NCBI RefSeq assembly: GCF_002729955.1
Contig: NZ_PBYA01000028.1
Span: forward strand, 62,001-126,000
Length of the DNA stretch: 64,000 nt
From: Salinisphaera sp.
GTDB lineage: Bacteria; Pseudomonadota; Gammaproteobacteria; Nevskiales; Salinisphaeraceae
Direction: 5' to 3'
Shown here: positions 28,492 to 36,383 of the stretch, in pieces
Layout: every line of letters begins with the position of its first letter
Numbering within the stretch: position 1 is the stretch's first letter
Translations under genes and position numbers: made by a program
The notes under the pieces: generated by a model
What the model was told of the DNA's origin: nothing
Database searches by the model: none
Seen by the model: only the letters and a program-made list of their open reading frames with translations

Positions 28492-29198
28492 ATGCCTCGC
28501 CTGCCTCGCTTCAACCTGATCGATGTCCCACAGCACGTCATCCAGCGTGGCAATAATCGGCAGGCCTGCTTTTTCGATTTCGACGATTACACGTTTTGCC
28601 TAGAGTGCCTCGCCAAGGCCGCAGGCGATACGGGCTGCGATATCCACGCATACGTATTGATGACCAACCACGTCCATATCCTGGCGACGCCGCGCCGCAA
28701 TCATGCCGTGCCGAAGATGATGCAAGCGATCGGTCGACGCTATGTCCAGTACGTGCATAGCGCCATCAGCGCACTGGCACGCTGTGGGAGGGCCGCTATC
28801 GTGCTGCGCTCGTCGAAGCCGAGCGCTATCTGCTAGCTTGTTATCGGTATATAGAACTCAACCCCGTTCGGGCGCAGGGCATGGCGGATCGCCCTGAAGA
28901 TTATCGTTGGTCGAGCTATCACACCAACGCACTGGGGCAAAACGATACGTGCATTACATCACATCCCGTCTATACCGCACTCGGCGCCACACCGGCCGCC
29001 CGCCGTGCCGCTTACCGCGCACTTTTTGCCAAAGCTCTACCGGCGGATACCCTTAAGGAGATACGTCAAAGCCTCAACCAGGGCGTTGCGCTGGGCAGCG
29101 ACACGTTCAGAGACCAAATCGAAACAATGCTGAAGAGGCGTGCGAAGCCAGGGAGCCGTGGCCGCCCTGCAAAAGGGAAGATCGATGAGTCCGCATAG
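28492..29198 (+). pseudogene. REP-associated tyrosine transposase (RAYT, IS200/Y1 family), broken by a frameshift
   Basis: The first part (28492 to about 28763) encodes MPRLPRFNLIDVPQHVIQRG and the HUH motif in LMTNHVHILATP, with the candidate catalytic Tyr in GRRYVQYV. Continuing in the next frame from the CAT at 28764 gives HQRTGTLWEGRYRAALVEAE, then LNPVRAQGMADRPEDYRWSS, the normal continuation of this family. One missing base at 28762-28763 explains the break; the first frame otherwise ends at 28836. RAYTs mobilise REP palindromes. Several REP-like elements lie within 20 kb. The unit sits between two pilin genes and is bracketed by 11-bp inverted repeats. Confidence 0.85.
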
Positions 29199-29322
29199 TC
29201 ACAAACGTTCGATCGTCGGTAGCGAGCACAGCGCTAACGCCATTCTTACCTGGCCAGACCGCTTTAGAAGGAACAAGCGAGAAGCGGCGTCCATGGGGCG
29301 TCGGCCTGATCGCGTATTAATT

Positions 29323-29333
29323 GGATCTGACCC
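29323..29333 (-). repeat. Right inverted repeat bracketing the RAYT gene
   Basis: GGATCTGACCC, the exact reverse complement of 28430-28440. It lies 20 bases before the start of the second pilin, so the mobile unit abuts that gene's ribosome site. Confidence 0.75.
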
Positions 29334-29352
29334 CTTTTTGGGGAGGCTGTCT

Positions 29353-29841
29353 GTGGCCAAGCTTCGCGATTACGGCTCGGCCGGTTTCACCCTAATCGAA
29401 CTGATGATCGTGGTCGCGATCATTGGCATACTCGCAGCCATTGCTGTTCCCTCGTATTACAGCTATGTCGCACGCGCCCAATTCACGGAAGGATTAAGCC
29501 TTGCCAGCGGGATTAAAACGGCCGTAGGCAACACCTACCAAAACCGCAAAAAACTCACGGGCATCGACAACGGCGTCGGCTCGGTGCCCGCCGCGGGTAC
29601 CACTACAGGCACATACGTGACCGGCGTTACCGTAAAGAACGGCGTTATCAGCGCCCGTTTCTCGAGCGACAGCGCGTTGGCCAACAAAAGCGTGACGCTG
29701 ATCCCGACCGAAACGAGCGGTGCCCTGTCCTGGCGTTGCACCACTACGACCGACTTCTCCAAGGCCCCTGCCAGTTGTCGTACTAAGACGCCGGATCAGC
29801 TGGATTCGGACGAAATACCGATCGACGACGGCGGTCCTTAA
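29353..29841 (+). CDS. Second type IV pilin (PilA paralogue)
   Basis: A 162-residue prepilin from the GTG at 29353, which has GGGAGG 6 bases upstream. The leader [11 protein letters not shown] is 11 residues, longer than in the first pilin; the mature N-terminus [20 protein letters not shown] is the same for 20 residues. A Cys pair near the end (SWRCTT and PASCR) suggests a D-loop, followed by an unusually acidic tail ([14 protein letters not shown]). Overall it resembles the first pilin in length and layout, so the two probably arose by duplication. It has no sigma-54 promoter visible just upstream, since the RAYT unit occupies that place. Confidence 0.88.
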   Translation: MAKLRDYGSAGFTLIELMIVVAIIGILAAIAVPSYYSYVARAQFTEGLSLASGIKTAVGNTYQNRKKLTGIDNGVGSVPAAGTTTGTYVTGVTVKNGVISARFSSDSALANKSVTLIPTETSGALSWRCTTTTDFSKAPASCRTKTPDQLDSDEIPIDDGGP

Positions 29842-29903
29842 GGTTACAAGACGCTATGGCGCTTACAGTGATCAAGCGGGGCGTGATCACTGCTAGACGT
29901 AGC

Positions 29904-29933
29904 GTAGGTTGGATTAGCGAAGCGTAATCCAAC
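29904..29933 (+). repeat. REP-like palindrome, type 1
   Basis: GTAG followed by the arms GTTGGATTA and TAATCCAAC around GCGAAGCG. Same 30 bases recur at 30059 and 32235. Confidence 0.9.
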
Positions 29934-29991
29934 AGCGAACGGCGGCTTGTCGTCAGCTGCGGGCACATTCCAGCCGAGTGCCATTGTCCAT

Positions 29992-30025
29992 GTCGGCTTA
30001 CGGCCTACGGCCTAAGCCGACCTAC
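29992..30025 (-). repeat. REP-like palindrome, type 2, long loop
   Basis: Arms GTCGGCTTA and TAAGCCGAC enclose a 12-base palindromic loop; the CTAC after it is the complement of the GTAG head, so it points left. Similar units at 32018 and 32177. Confidence 0.88.
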
Positions 30026-30058
30026 GGGTGTCGAGTGCGGTTTGAGGGGCGTAGTAGC

Positions 30059-30088
30059 GTAGGTTGGATTAGCGAAGCGTAATCCAAC
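30059..30088 (+). repeat. REP-like palindrome, type 1
   Basis: Identical over 30 bases to the element at 29904. Confidence 0.9.
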
Positions 30089-30135
30089 ACGAACAACGGC
30101 TTGTCGGCGGCGTAGGCTGCGGGCTACATTACAGA

Positions 30136-30160
30136 ACGGGCCCGCTATACGCAGGCCCGT
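30136..30160 (-). terminator. Possible terminator hairpin after the PHP lipoprotein gene
   Basis: ACGGGCC and GGCCCGT form a 7-bp stem 27 bases past the stop at 30187, with a short GC helix possible in the loop. The tail has few T residues, so it may only stabilise the 3' end. Confidence 0.35.
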
Positions 30161-30186
30161 CCAGTCGCCAAGGCGGCCGCTAGGCC

Positions 30187-31806
30187 CTAGCCTTCAACCG
30201 AAACGAATATCGGGTTCGAATAGAACCAGACGTCGGTATAGTTTCGCTCGTTGAGCTTTTCGTAGTACTGGAAGTAGTTGTCGTCGCTGACTACATCGGA
30301 GCGCTGCGGCTCGCCGTTCACGGTGAGCCCTTCAACGTTATAGTCCAGGTTCGTTCCACGAAGACGAAGGTATTGATCCCGGTCGGCGGTGAAGCTGTAG
30401 GTCACAGCGTAGTACCCGTCATCGTCCTGGTACCAGTCGTCGGCAGTGTATGACTTGACCACACGGGTGCTGTCGTTGGTTTGCTTGCTATAGGCGGCGG
30501 TGCCGGGCTCAGCCTTTGTGCCAACATCACCCGCGATCACGTCGATATGGTGCACGCCCGGGTTGGTACCGTCGTAGTTGCCATCGTTGACGGTCAGTTC
30601 GCGGTTATTTGTGGCGGGCTGTTTGAAGCGAACGGTGACTGTGACAAGGTCGCCGCGGCGTGCGGTAAGCGTATCGCCCATTCGCGCGTTATCGCCGCTC
30701 ACGCGCTCGGCATGGAAGTCCAGCGCGTCGATCAGGTCGCCGAACACCGAGAACGTTCGCCCGGTTCGCAACGCATCCAGAAGCGTTTGCGAGGTCAACC
30801 GCTCGCCCTCTTCGGCGGCGACCCAGGTGTAGTTCTTTGCGTACTCGCCAGGATAATAGCCGCTGGCATACGGCGGCCGGGTCTTGAAGTGGTGGTCTGA
30901 ATTGGCCATGTTCCATACACGACGACCTTCGCCGAGCAGCGCATCCCACCAGCCACCTAGTTCCGAAACCACCGGATCGGTGCCACCATGCACGCCGTCG
31001 GCACTTCGGCTGCCGTAGTCGCCGCGGTTGCCGTTGAACTGATTCCCCACCATGCCTTCTACCAGGAAGAACACGTCCGGCGCGGCGTCGTTGAGTTCGC
31101 GTACGTCTTCAATTGTGTAGCTGGAGGCATACCGCAGCGGATGGTTGAGCATGCCGTAGCTGCTCTTCGGATAGGTCTGCTGCAGCCATTCGAGTGCGGC
31201 AACTGCATCTTCATGGGTTTGATTCTGGCGCTCGATGCCGGCGTCCTGCCAGGCCTGTACATCCGCAGCATTGAAATCGGACAGCTGGTTCTTGTTACTG
31301 AACCGGTACTCGAACTGCTTGATAGCGGCCAGGCGTTCGGCCTTGTTGGCCTCATTCCAGAGAATGCCGACGTTGTAGTGCTCGTGTGTGGGCATATCCC
31401 ACTCGAAGGACGAATAGATCAGCCGGTCCGGGTAGTCGCTTTTCTGCAGCCGTTCCACGCCGGGAAGCTCGTATTCGGTCAACGCCTTGTAATACAACAG
31501 GCCGCCGAGATCGTTGTCGTTATTGTCCTGGCTGTCGTTACGCATATGGTTCGACAGGCTCACGTAATCCAGGTCGAAATCATCGAACGCATGCTTGAGC
31601 ACATCGGACAGCGGCGAGCGAGCATCACCCGACAGCGCGGTATGCACATGCAGATCGCCCGTGACCCACCGGCCGGTCTGCTCGGCAGGCGTTGCGCCCG
31701 GTGGCGCGACTGCCACCTCGTCGCTATCGCCGCTCGAATTACAGCCGACAACAAGCGCCGCACACGCCAGGCTCAACGACAACAACCGAACCCTACTATT
31801 CAACAT
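30187..31806 (-). CDS. PHP-domain lipoprotein, predicted metal-dependent phosphoesterase
   Basis: 539 residues from the ATG at 31806, chosen because it gives a clean lipoprotein signal (MLNSRVRLLSLSLACAALVVGC, lipobox LVVGC) and has GAGGG upstream. After a short linker the PHP motif GDLHVHTALSGDA appears, with VSLSNHM and MANSDHHFKTRP completing a likely trinuclear metal site. The C-terminal third (about 380-530) is beta-rich and Asn/Asp-rich. PHP domains hydrolyse phosphoesters; here the enzyme would be tethered to a membrane facing the periplasm. It is separated from the pel operon by REP elements and is probably its own unit. Substrate unknown. Confidence 0.82.
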   Translation of the reverse strand: MLNSRVRLLSLSLACAALVVGCNSSGDSDEVAVAPPGATPAEQTGRWVTGDLHVHTALSGDARSPLSDVLKHAFDDFDLDYVSLSNHMRNDSQDNNDNDLGGLLYYKALTEYELPGVERLQKSDYPDRLIYSSFEWDMPTHEHYNVGILWNEANKAERLAAIKQFEYRFSNKNQLSDFNAADVQAWQDAGIERQNQTHEDAVAALEWLQQTYPKSSYGMLNHPLRYASSYTIEDVRELNDAAPDVFFLVEGMVGNQFNGNRGDYGSRSADGVHGGTDPVVSELGGWWDALLGEGRRVWNMANSDHHFKTRPPYASGYYPGEYAKNYTWVAAEEGERLTSQTLLDALRTGRTFSVFGDLIDALDFHAERVSGDNARMGDTLTARRGDLVTVTVRFKQPATNNRELTVNDGNYDGTNPGVHHIDVIAGDVGTKAEPGTAAYSKQTNDSTRVVKSYTADDWYQDDDGYYAVTYSFTADRDQYLRLRGTNLDYNVEGLTVNGEPQRSDVVSDDNYFQYYEKLNERNYTDVWFYSNPIFVSVEG

Positions 31807-32017
31807 CACGCACCCTCGTAGTGATTCACCTGCTTCATACAGGCACTCAAGAAAACATAAGCGCGTGAATCTATAGCCGGTGTGTTTCACTCATATGACG
31901 GCGCAGCGAGCAGCCGCCTCGCGGAGTCACCTCGGTTAAGTTAGCGCCGCGTAATCCGCCACCGAAAGAGACGGTCCGCGGGATACGTGCACAACGCGGG
32001 GCTGGCCCGGGGTTCGT

Positions 32018-32051
32018 GTCGGCTTACGGCCTGTGGCCTAAGGCGACCTAC
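32018..32051 (-). repeat. REP-like palindrome, type 2, long loop
   Basis: Arms GTCGGCTTA and TAAGGCGAC (one mismatch) around a 12-base loop, then CTAC. Confidence 0.82.
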
Positions 32052-32077
32052 GGGTGGGAGGGCCCGATCCGCCGGAG

Positions 32078-32107
32078 GTAGGTTGAATTAGGTAAGCCTC
32101 ATCCAAT
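32078..32107 (+). repeat. Degraded REP-like palindrome, type 1
   Basis: Begins GTAGGTTGAATTAGG and ends CATCCAAT; several mismatches to the 29904 copy, but it lies at the position expected in the alternating pattern. Confidence 0.6.
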
Positions 32108-32176
32108 ACCAAACGGCGCCTCGTCGGCGGGAGGCGTGTACAGCGTTGGGAGGGCTGGCGGTGCGTCGGGGTTCAT

Positions 32177-32210
32177 GTCGGCTTACGGCCTGCGGCCTAA
32201 GCCGACCTAC
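32177..32210 (-). repeat. REP-like palindrome, type 2, long loop
   Basis: Arms GTCGGCTTA and TAAGCCGAC, loop CGGCCTGCGGCC, followed by CTAC; one base different from the copy at 29992. Confidence 0.88.
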
Positions 32211-32234
32211 GGGCCCTGCCCGGTTCCGACCCGC

Positions 32235-32264
32235 GTAGGTTGGATTAGCGAAGCGTAATCCAAC
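32235..32264 (+). repeat. REP-like palindrome, type 1
   Basis: Identical over 30 bases to the elements at 29904 and 30059. Confidence 0.9.
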
Positions 32265-32324
32265 GCTGAACGGCGACTCTACTTTGGGACGTGCGCGTAA
32301 CGCTGGCCGGGCGCCGTCGTTCGG

Positions 32325-32354
32325 GACGGCTTACCGCCGGTAGCCTGAGCCGTC
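32325..32354 (-). repeat. Degraded REP-like palindrome, type 2
   Basis: GACGGCTTA and TGAGCCGTC arms with a diverged loop; CTACGGG occurs shortly after. A decayed member of the type-2 family. Confidence 0.5.
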
Positions 32355-32385
32355 TCGCGCTACGGGTCTGGCCGCGCGATCCGGC

Positions 32386-32413
32386 GCGCGGGTAGGCACT
32401 ACCCTACCCGCGC
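32386..32413 (-). terminator. Strong GC hairpin at the end of the pel operon
   Basis: An 11-bp perfect stem (GCGCGGGTAGG / CCTACCCGCGC) with a 6-base loop, starting 11 bases past the pelG stop. It lacks a T tail on the minus strand, so it may be a 3'-end stabiliser or part of a Rho-dependent end. Confidence 0.5.
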
Positions 32414-32424
32414 CCAAGTATCGG

Positions 32425-33807
32425 TTACCCCTGCCGCTGGAGCATGAAGGTCTGGTAGGTCAGCTTCTGGAACTCGCGGTCGAGGAAGGCCAGCCCGGCG
32501 AGTGACGAGATCATCAGCGAGATGGCGAAGCCATAGCCGTAGAAGATCGCACCGAGATACATGCTCAGCAGCGTAAGCAGCACGTTGCTCACCAAAAACA
32601 GCAGACACAGTCCGAGCGCGATCTTGAGTTTGTCCAGATAGAAGATGACGTTGAGAATCGCCATGAACAGCACCTGCATGCCAACGGCGACGATATCGAT
32701 ATTGAACAGGGGCACGTAGTACGGCGAAAAGCCGAGCCAGTCGATCAGCGACGGCGCGATCAACAACAGCGCGACCACGGTAATACCCTGAATCTTGAAG
32801 ATATCGTAAACGCCCTGCTGCACCGTCTCGACCATACGGTCCAGCCGCAGCTCGATATGCCGCAGCGTATCGCCACCGCGCACGGCGTTGTAATAGGCGT
32901 CGTAGCGCTCGGCGAAGTCGGTTTCCAGACGGATTAGGAACACCGCCATACCCGGCACAATCGACAGATAAGCCAGAAAGATCGGGAAGTCGTAAATGGG
33001 CGAGGCGCGCAACGGCCCGATGACCTGCTCAGAGGTCGCGGGGTTGTACCAGAACAGGAACTTGTCGGCCCAGAGGCCGAGGTTATAGAACAGCCCGGTA
33101 AAGGCCAGCGAGCGATACGTCATCTTCGCATGACGGATATCGAACGCGGCGATCTTGTCGCCCGGGTAATAGCGCAACACCAGAAACAGCAGGATATAGA
33201 ACAGAATACCCTGGCCAACCACGAAGCCGCCCAGCAGCCCCACGAGATCGTAGCGGCGCAGCGCCATGCCCAGCACGAAGGTGATCGCATAGCCGATGAA
33301 AAACGCCCAGAGCACCTGCCGGTAGGCTTTCATGCCCGTGATGAACACGGTGATGCACCAGATATTGGTCAGCAGCACGAAGCCGACGAACATCTCGACG
33401 CGATACAGCAACGGCGTACCATCGAACAACGCGTAAAGCACCGCGAACCCGATCGCCGCCGCCAACACGTTCATCATCGTCAGCAAGCCGATGAGGTTGG
33501 GCAGAATGGTGCCGTCTTTCTTTTCGAACAGCCGGTCCGCCACAAAGCGGGTGAACAACAGCTGGGCAATACCCGACAGACTGAGCGACGCGGCGACCAG
33601 ATAGGTGACCGACACCAGGAACTGCCAGATCTGCTGGGAGCGATCCGGCAGCAGGCCCAGCGTGAGCAGGCCGATGGCCATGATCACGAGAATGGACAGA
33701 ACCCAGGGCCCGGAGCTGATGATGCCGGCGTAGCCGTAGGCACGCAGCAGCCCGAAATAACTGTCCTTGCGTAGCAGCTTGCGCAGCTCGAAACCGATAC
33801 CGGCCAT
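32425..33807 (-). CDS. pelG: Pel exopolysaccharide inner-membrane protein PelG
   Basis: 460 residues with about twelve membrane helices, beginning MAGIGFELRKLLRKDSYFGL as in PelG proteins. It belongs to the MOP flippase-like superfamily. In Pseudomonas PelG forms an inner-membrane complex with PelD, PelE and PelF that makes the polymer and moves it into the periplasm. The ATG lies 3 bases after the pelF stop, and the GGGGAG at the end of pelF serves as its ribosome site. It is the last gene of the operon, followed by a strong hairpin. Confidence 0.95.
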   Translation of the reverse strand: MAGIGFELRKLLRKDSYFGLLRAYGYAGIISSGPWVLSILVIMAIGLLTLGLLPDRSQQIWQFLVSVTYLVAASLSLSGIAQLLFTRFVADRLFEKKDGTILPNLIGLLTMMNVLAAAIGFAVLYALFDGTPLLYRVEMFVGFVLLTNIWCITVFITGMKAYRQVLWAFFIGYAITFVLGMALRRYDLVGLLGGFVVGQGILFYILLFLVLRYYPGDKIAAFDIRHAKMTYRSLAFTGLFYNLGLWADKFLFWYNPATSEQVIGPLRASPIYDFPIFLAYLSIVPGMAVFLIRLETDFAERYDAYYNAVRGGDTLRHIELRLDRMVETVQQGVYDIFKIQGITVVALLLIAPSLIDWLGFSPYYVPLFNIDIVAVGMQVLFMAILNVIFYLDKLKIALGLCLLFLVSNVLLTLLSMYLGAIFYGYGFAISLMISSLAGLAFLDREFQKLTYQTFMLQRQG

Positions 33808-33810
33808 GCC

Positions 33811-35394
33811 CTACTCCCCTGCGGCAGCTACCGGTCGCGCCCGCTGATCGGTCGCTTCCGCGTAAAGGTGTTCGTAACGTTCGAGCATGAGCTGCTCGGA
33901 ATAGTGCTCGTCCACGCGCTTGATGCCCACTTCGCGGGCCGACTCCCAGGCTTCACGATCGTTGAGCAGATCGAGAATGGCAGCAGCGGTTTCGCCAGGA
34001 TCCGCGATCGGCACGATGCGCCCTGCCGCATGCTTGGGATCGGCCGGCGTGGTCAACGATGTCGCACGGTCTTTCGGATGGCCATGTACCAGCTCGTAGC
34101 AGGATCCAACGTCCGTGCACACCACCGGAATACCCGACGCCATCGCCTCGAGCGCCACCAGCGGCTGTGCTTCACTGATGGAGGTCAGGGTGGCCACACG
34201 GATACGTGCGAACACGTCTTCGGCCTTTTGAAAACCGCGGAACTGCACGATACCGCCCAGATCCAGCTGGGCCGCGAGATCGCGACATTCCTGCGCGTAT
34301 TCCGGGTCTTCCGATTCCGGGCCGACAATCCAGCCCTGAGCACCCGGCAGACGCGAGGCGACGATACGCATCGCCCGCACAAACGTCTTGATTTCCTTGA
34401 TCGGCGCGACGCGCCCGATCAGCGCGATGATGGGCGCCGTATTCTGGTGCGTCTGTTCGCGCAGCGGCGAAAAACGGCTGATGTTGATCCCGTTGGGAAT
34501 CACACGCGTATGTTCGGCCGGCGCGCCGTCGATGATCTGGCGCTCCCGGTTACCCTCGTAAAGCGTGGTGATCGGGTTCGCTGCCGCGTAGGTCAGCCGG
34601 CCGATGCCGTCGAAGAACCGAATCCATAGCCGGCGGATATAACTCACGTCATGGCGAAAACCGTGTGTCAGCACGTCGTCGTAGGTCTTGATCCACTCGG
34701 CTTCGGTGAGATCGATCTGGCGTTCCTTGGTATAGATGCCGTGCTCGGTGACGATGAACGGCAGATCGTGCATATGCCGCGCCAGCGCACCCAGGAAGCC
34801 CGCATAACCGGTCGAGATCGAATGCAGGCAGCGGCTCGGCGGCAGATTGCGGGCGATACGTGCAAGCATGAACAACGGCGAGTGCATGTTGCGCACCGAC
34901 CAGAAGTAGTCAAGAAAGGACGGATCGGTGCAGTACTTGCGGTAATAGTCGACGATCTGTTCCCAGGCCTGGCGGCTGTAGAGGAAATCCTCATGCGCCA
35001 GCCCACCCTTCTTGCCCAGTAGCTGGGCGACTTCGCACAGCTGGGTGTTGGGGTCCGAGCTGCGCGGATCCTTGAAGTACTGGTGCAACTCGTCGCTGGC
35101 CTTGAACGCCTTACGGTTGCCTTCGAACTGGCGCGGCTCGTCGACGCTCTGGCCGGCGTCCATCAGGTAATGGCATTCCAAATGCACGACGTTGTCGGGC
35201 TTGTCGTAGAGAATGCCGTTATAGGCAGCTTCGCTGCCGCCCATGAATACGATCGCAAAACGACGATGCGGCAAGCCGCGGATCATCTGTTCGACCCAGC
35301 TGGCCACGCCGCCGCGCACCATAGGATAGGTGCCTTCGAGCAGCAGCGTGACGTCCGCCGGCGGGTCGTTCGGGCGCAGGGTGGGCCATTTCAT
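33811..35394 (-). CDS. pelF: Pel glycosyltransferase PelF (GT4)
   Basis: A 527-residue cytosolic GT4 enzyme. The PelF N-terminus is evident (DVTLLLEGTYPMVRGGVASW), and the C-terminal half has LIGRVAPIKEIKTF and the EX7E motif in ISEAQPLVALEAMASG. PelF is the only glycosyltransferase of the Pel operon and polymerises from a UDP-sugar, reported as UDP-GlcNAc/GalNAc-type precursors. Its ATG overlaps the pelE stop by 4 bases. It is 527 residues against about 507 in Pseudomonas aeruginosa. Confidence 0.95.
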   Translation of the reverse strand: MKWPTLRPNDPPADVTLLLEGTYPMVRGGVASWVEQMIRGLPHRRFAIVFMGGSEAAYNGILYDKPDNVVHLECHYLMDAGQSVDEPRQFEGNRKAFKASDELHQYFKDPRSSDPNTQLCEVAQLLGKKGGLAHEDFLYSRQAWEQIVDYYRKYCTDPSFLDYFWSVRNMHSPLFMLARIARNLPPSRCLHSISTGYAGFLGALARHMHDLPFIVTEHGIYTKERQIDLTEAEWIKTYDDVLTHGFRHDVSYIRRLWIRFFDGIGRLTYAAANPITTLYEGNRERQIIDGAPAEHTRVIPNGINISRFSPLREQTHQNTAPIIALIGRVAPIKEIKTFVRAMRIVASRLPGAQGWIVGPESEDPEYAQECRDLAAQLDLGGIVQFRGFQKAEDVFARIRVATLTSISEAQPLVALEAMASGIPVVCTDVGSCYELVHGHPKDRATSLTTPADPKHAAGRIVPIADPGETAAAILDLLNDREAWESAREVGIKRVDEHYSEQLMLERYEHLYAEATDQRARPVAAAGE

Positions 35395-36383
35395 AACCAG
35401 TACTCCATCACCGGCCGCATAACAGGATTGTTGAGTGCGCGAGGGCTCATGCGCGACAGCGCCGGTGCCACTTCACCATAATCGCCGCGCACGAAGGCCA
35501 GCTCCGCCCAGCGCGGCGCGGCATCGTCGCTCGACAAACCCTGGCGCTCGGCGCGGCGCAGCGCGTCCTCGGCCTCGTCATAGTCGCGAAGTTCCATACA
35601 GATACGCGCTCGCAAAAGCGAACGCTGAGCCGAATCATTACGCTCGATCGCGGTGTCGAGGGCATCGCGGGATTTGGTGAGCATGAGCTCCTTGACGCTG
35701 CCCTTGGCGAGTTCGAGATAGGAAAACTCCCAGAACAACAGCGCACGCTCTTCGTGTAGCTCGCCGTCCGGATCGCCGCTGGCCGCGATCGCGTCGCGCA
35801 CCTCGTTGAGCTGGCCTTCCAGGTCGCGCTCGATCGAGTTGAGCATGGCATAGGCCAGCAAGCGGACTTCGTCAGCCGAATCACTCAACGCCGAGCGCAG
35901 GATGGGCACCGCGTCGCGACGCGGCAGATGACGACAGGCCATGATCGCCTGCTGGCGACGGTTACGGTCGTCGAAGTGGGTCAGCACCGACGACAGGCCA
36001 TCGCGCATGAATACGTCGTTCGGGTCGACCGTGACCGGCTGGAACGGCAGGTCCGGAATTGCCAGCGCGTCCCAGGCCTTGGGCTTTTCGCGGTAGGCAA
36101 AATAGAGCCCCGATAGCATGCCCAGCGTCAGCCCGATGGCACCCAGGGGCGGCGTAAACATGCTGGCGGTCGCCAGAAAGGCGAAACCGCCGCCCACCGG
36201 GCGCTTGTAGGTCGGCGGCAGGGCCAGATACAGCCCGACGATGAGCACCGCACAGCCGAGCAGGTGCACTAAAAGGATCGTGAGCAGCGCCACCGGCTCG
36301 TGCCAGCCGATGACGAACGCCCAGGTCGCCAATGCCTCGATCAGCAACCCCACCGGAATGAGAATCAGGCTAAGCAGGCGCAT
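35391..36383 (-). CDS. pelE: Pel inner-membrane protein PelE
   Basis: 330 residues from the ATG at 36383, which places the first membrane helix (MRLLSLILIPVGLLIEALATW) at the N-terminus and overlaps the end of pelD by 14 bases; an upstream open extension to 36488 would overlap by more than 100. Two or three helices in the first 100 residues are followed by a cytosolic helical region with TPR-like repeats (about 170-320; for example ARICMELRDYDEAEDALRRA). PelE joins PelD, PelF and PelG in the synthase complex and is needed for polymer production. Sequence conservation of PelE is low in general; the assignment rests mainly on position and layout. Confidence 0.88.
   Translation of the reverse strand: MRLLSLILIPVGLLIEALATWAFVIGWHEPVALLTILLVHLLGCAVLIVGLYLALPPTYKRPVGGGFAFLATASMFTPPLGAIGLTLGMLSGLYFAYREKPKAWDALAIPDLPFQPVTVDPNDVFMRDGLSSVLTHFDDRNRRQQAIMACRHLPRRDAVPILRSALSDSADEVRLLAYAMLNSIERDLEGQLNEVRDAIAASGDPDGELHEERALLFWEFSYLELAKGSVKELMLTKSRDALDTAIERNDSAQRSLLRARICMELRDYDEAEDALRRAERQGLSSDDAAPRWAELAFVRGDYGEVAPALSRMSPRALNNPVMRPVMEYWL

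Larger units (their letters stand above)
29842..30186. other. Intergenic REP cluster between the second pilin and the PHP lipoprotein
   Basis: 345 bases without a gene, holding two type-1 REP elements and one type-2 element between them in the opposite sense. The linkers after the type-1 units are also alike (gaacggcg/cttgtcg words). Confidence 0.75.
31807..32424. other. Intergenic REP array between the PHP lipoprotein and pelG
   Basis: 618 bases with no gene. Contents in order: type-2 unit, degraded type-1 unit, type-2 unit, type-1 unit, degraded type-2 unit (32325-32354), then a strong hairpin just past pelG. Confidence 0.75.

Noticed and set aside
32399-32608. 69-codon minus-strand frame at the 3' end of pelG
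   Set aside because: Alternative frame of pelG plus the terminal hairpin; no independent start signal.
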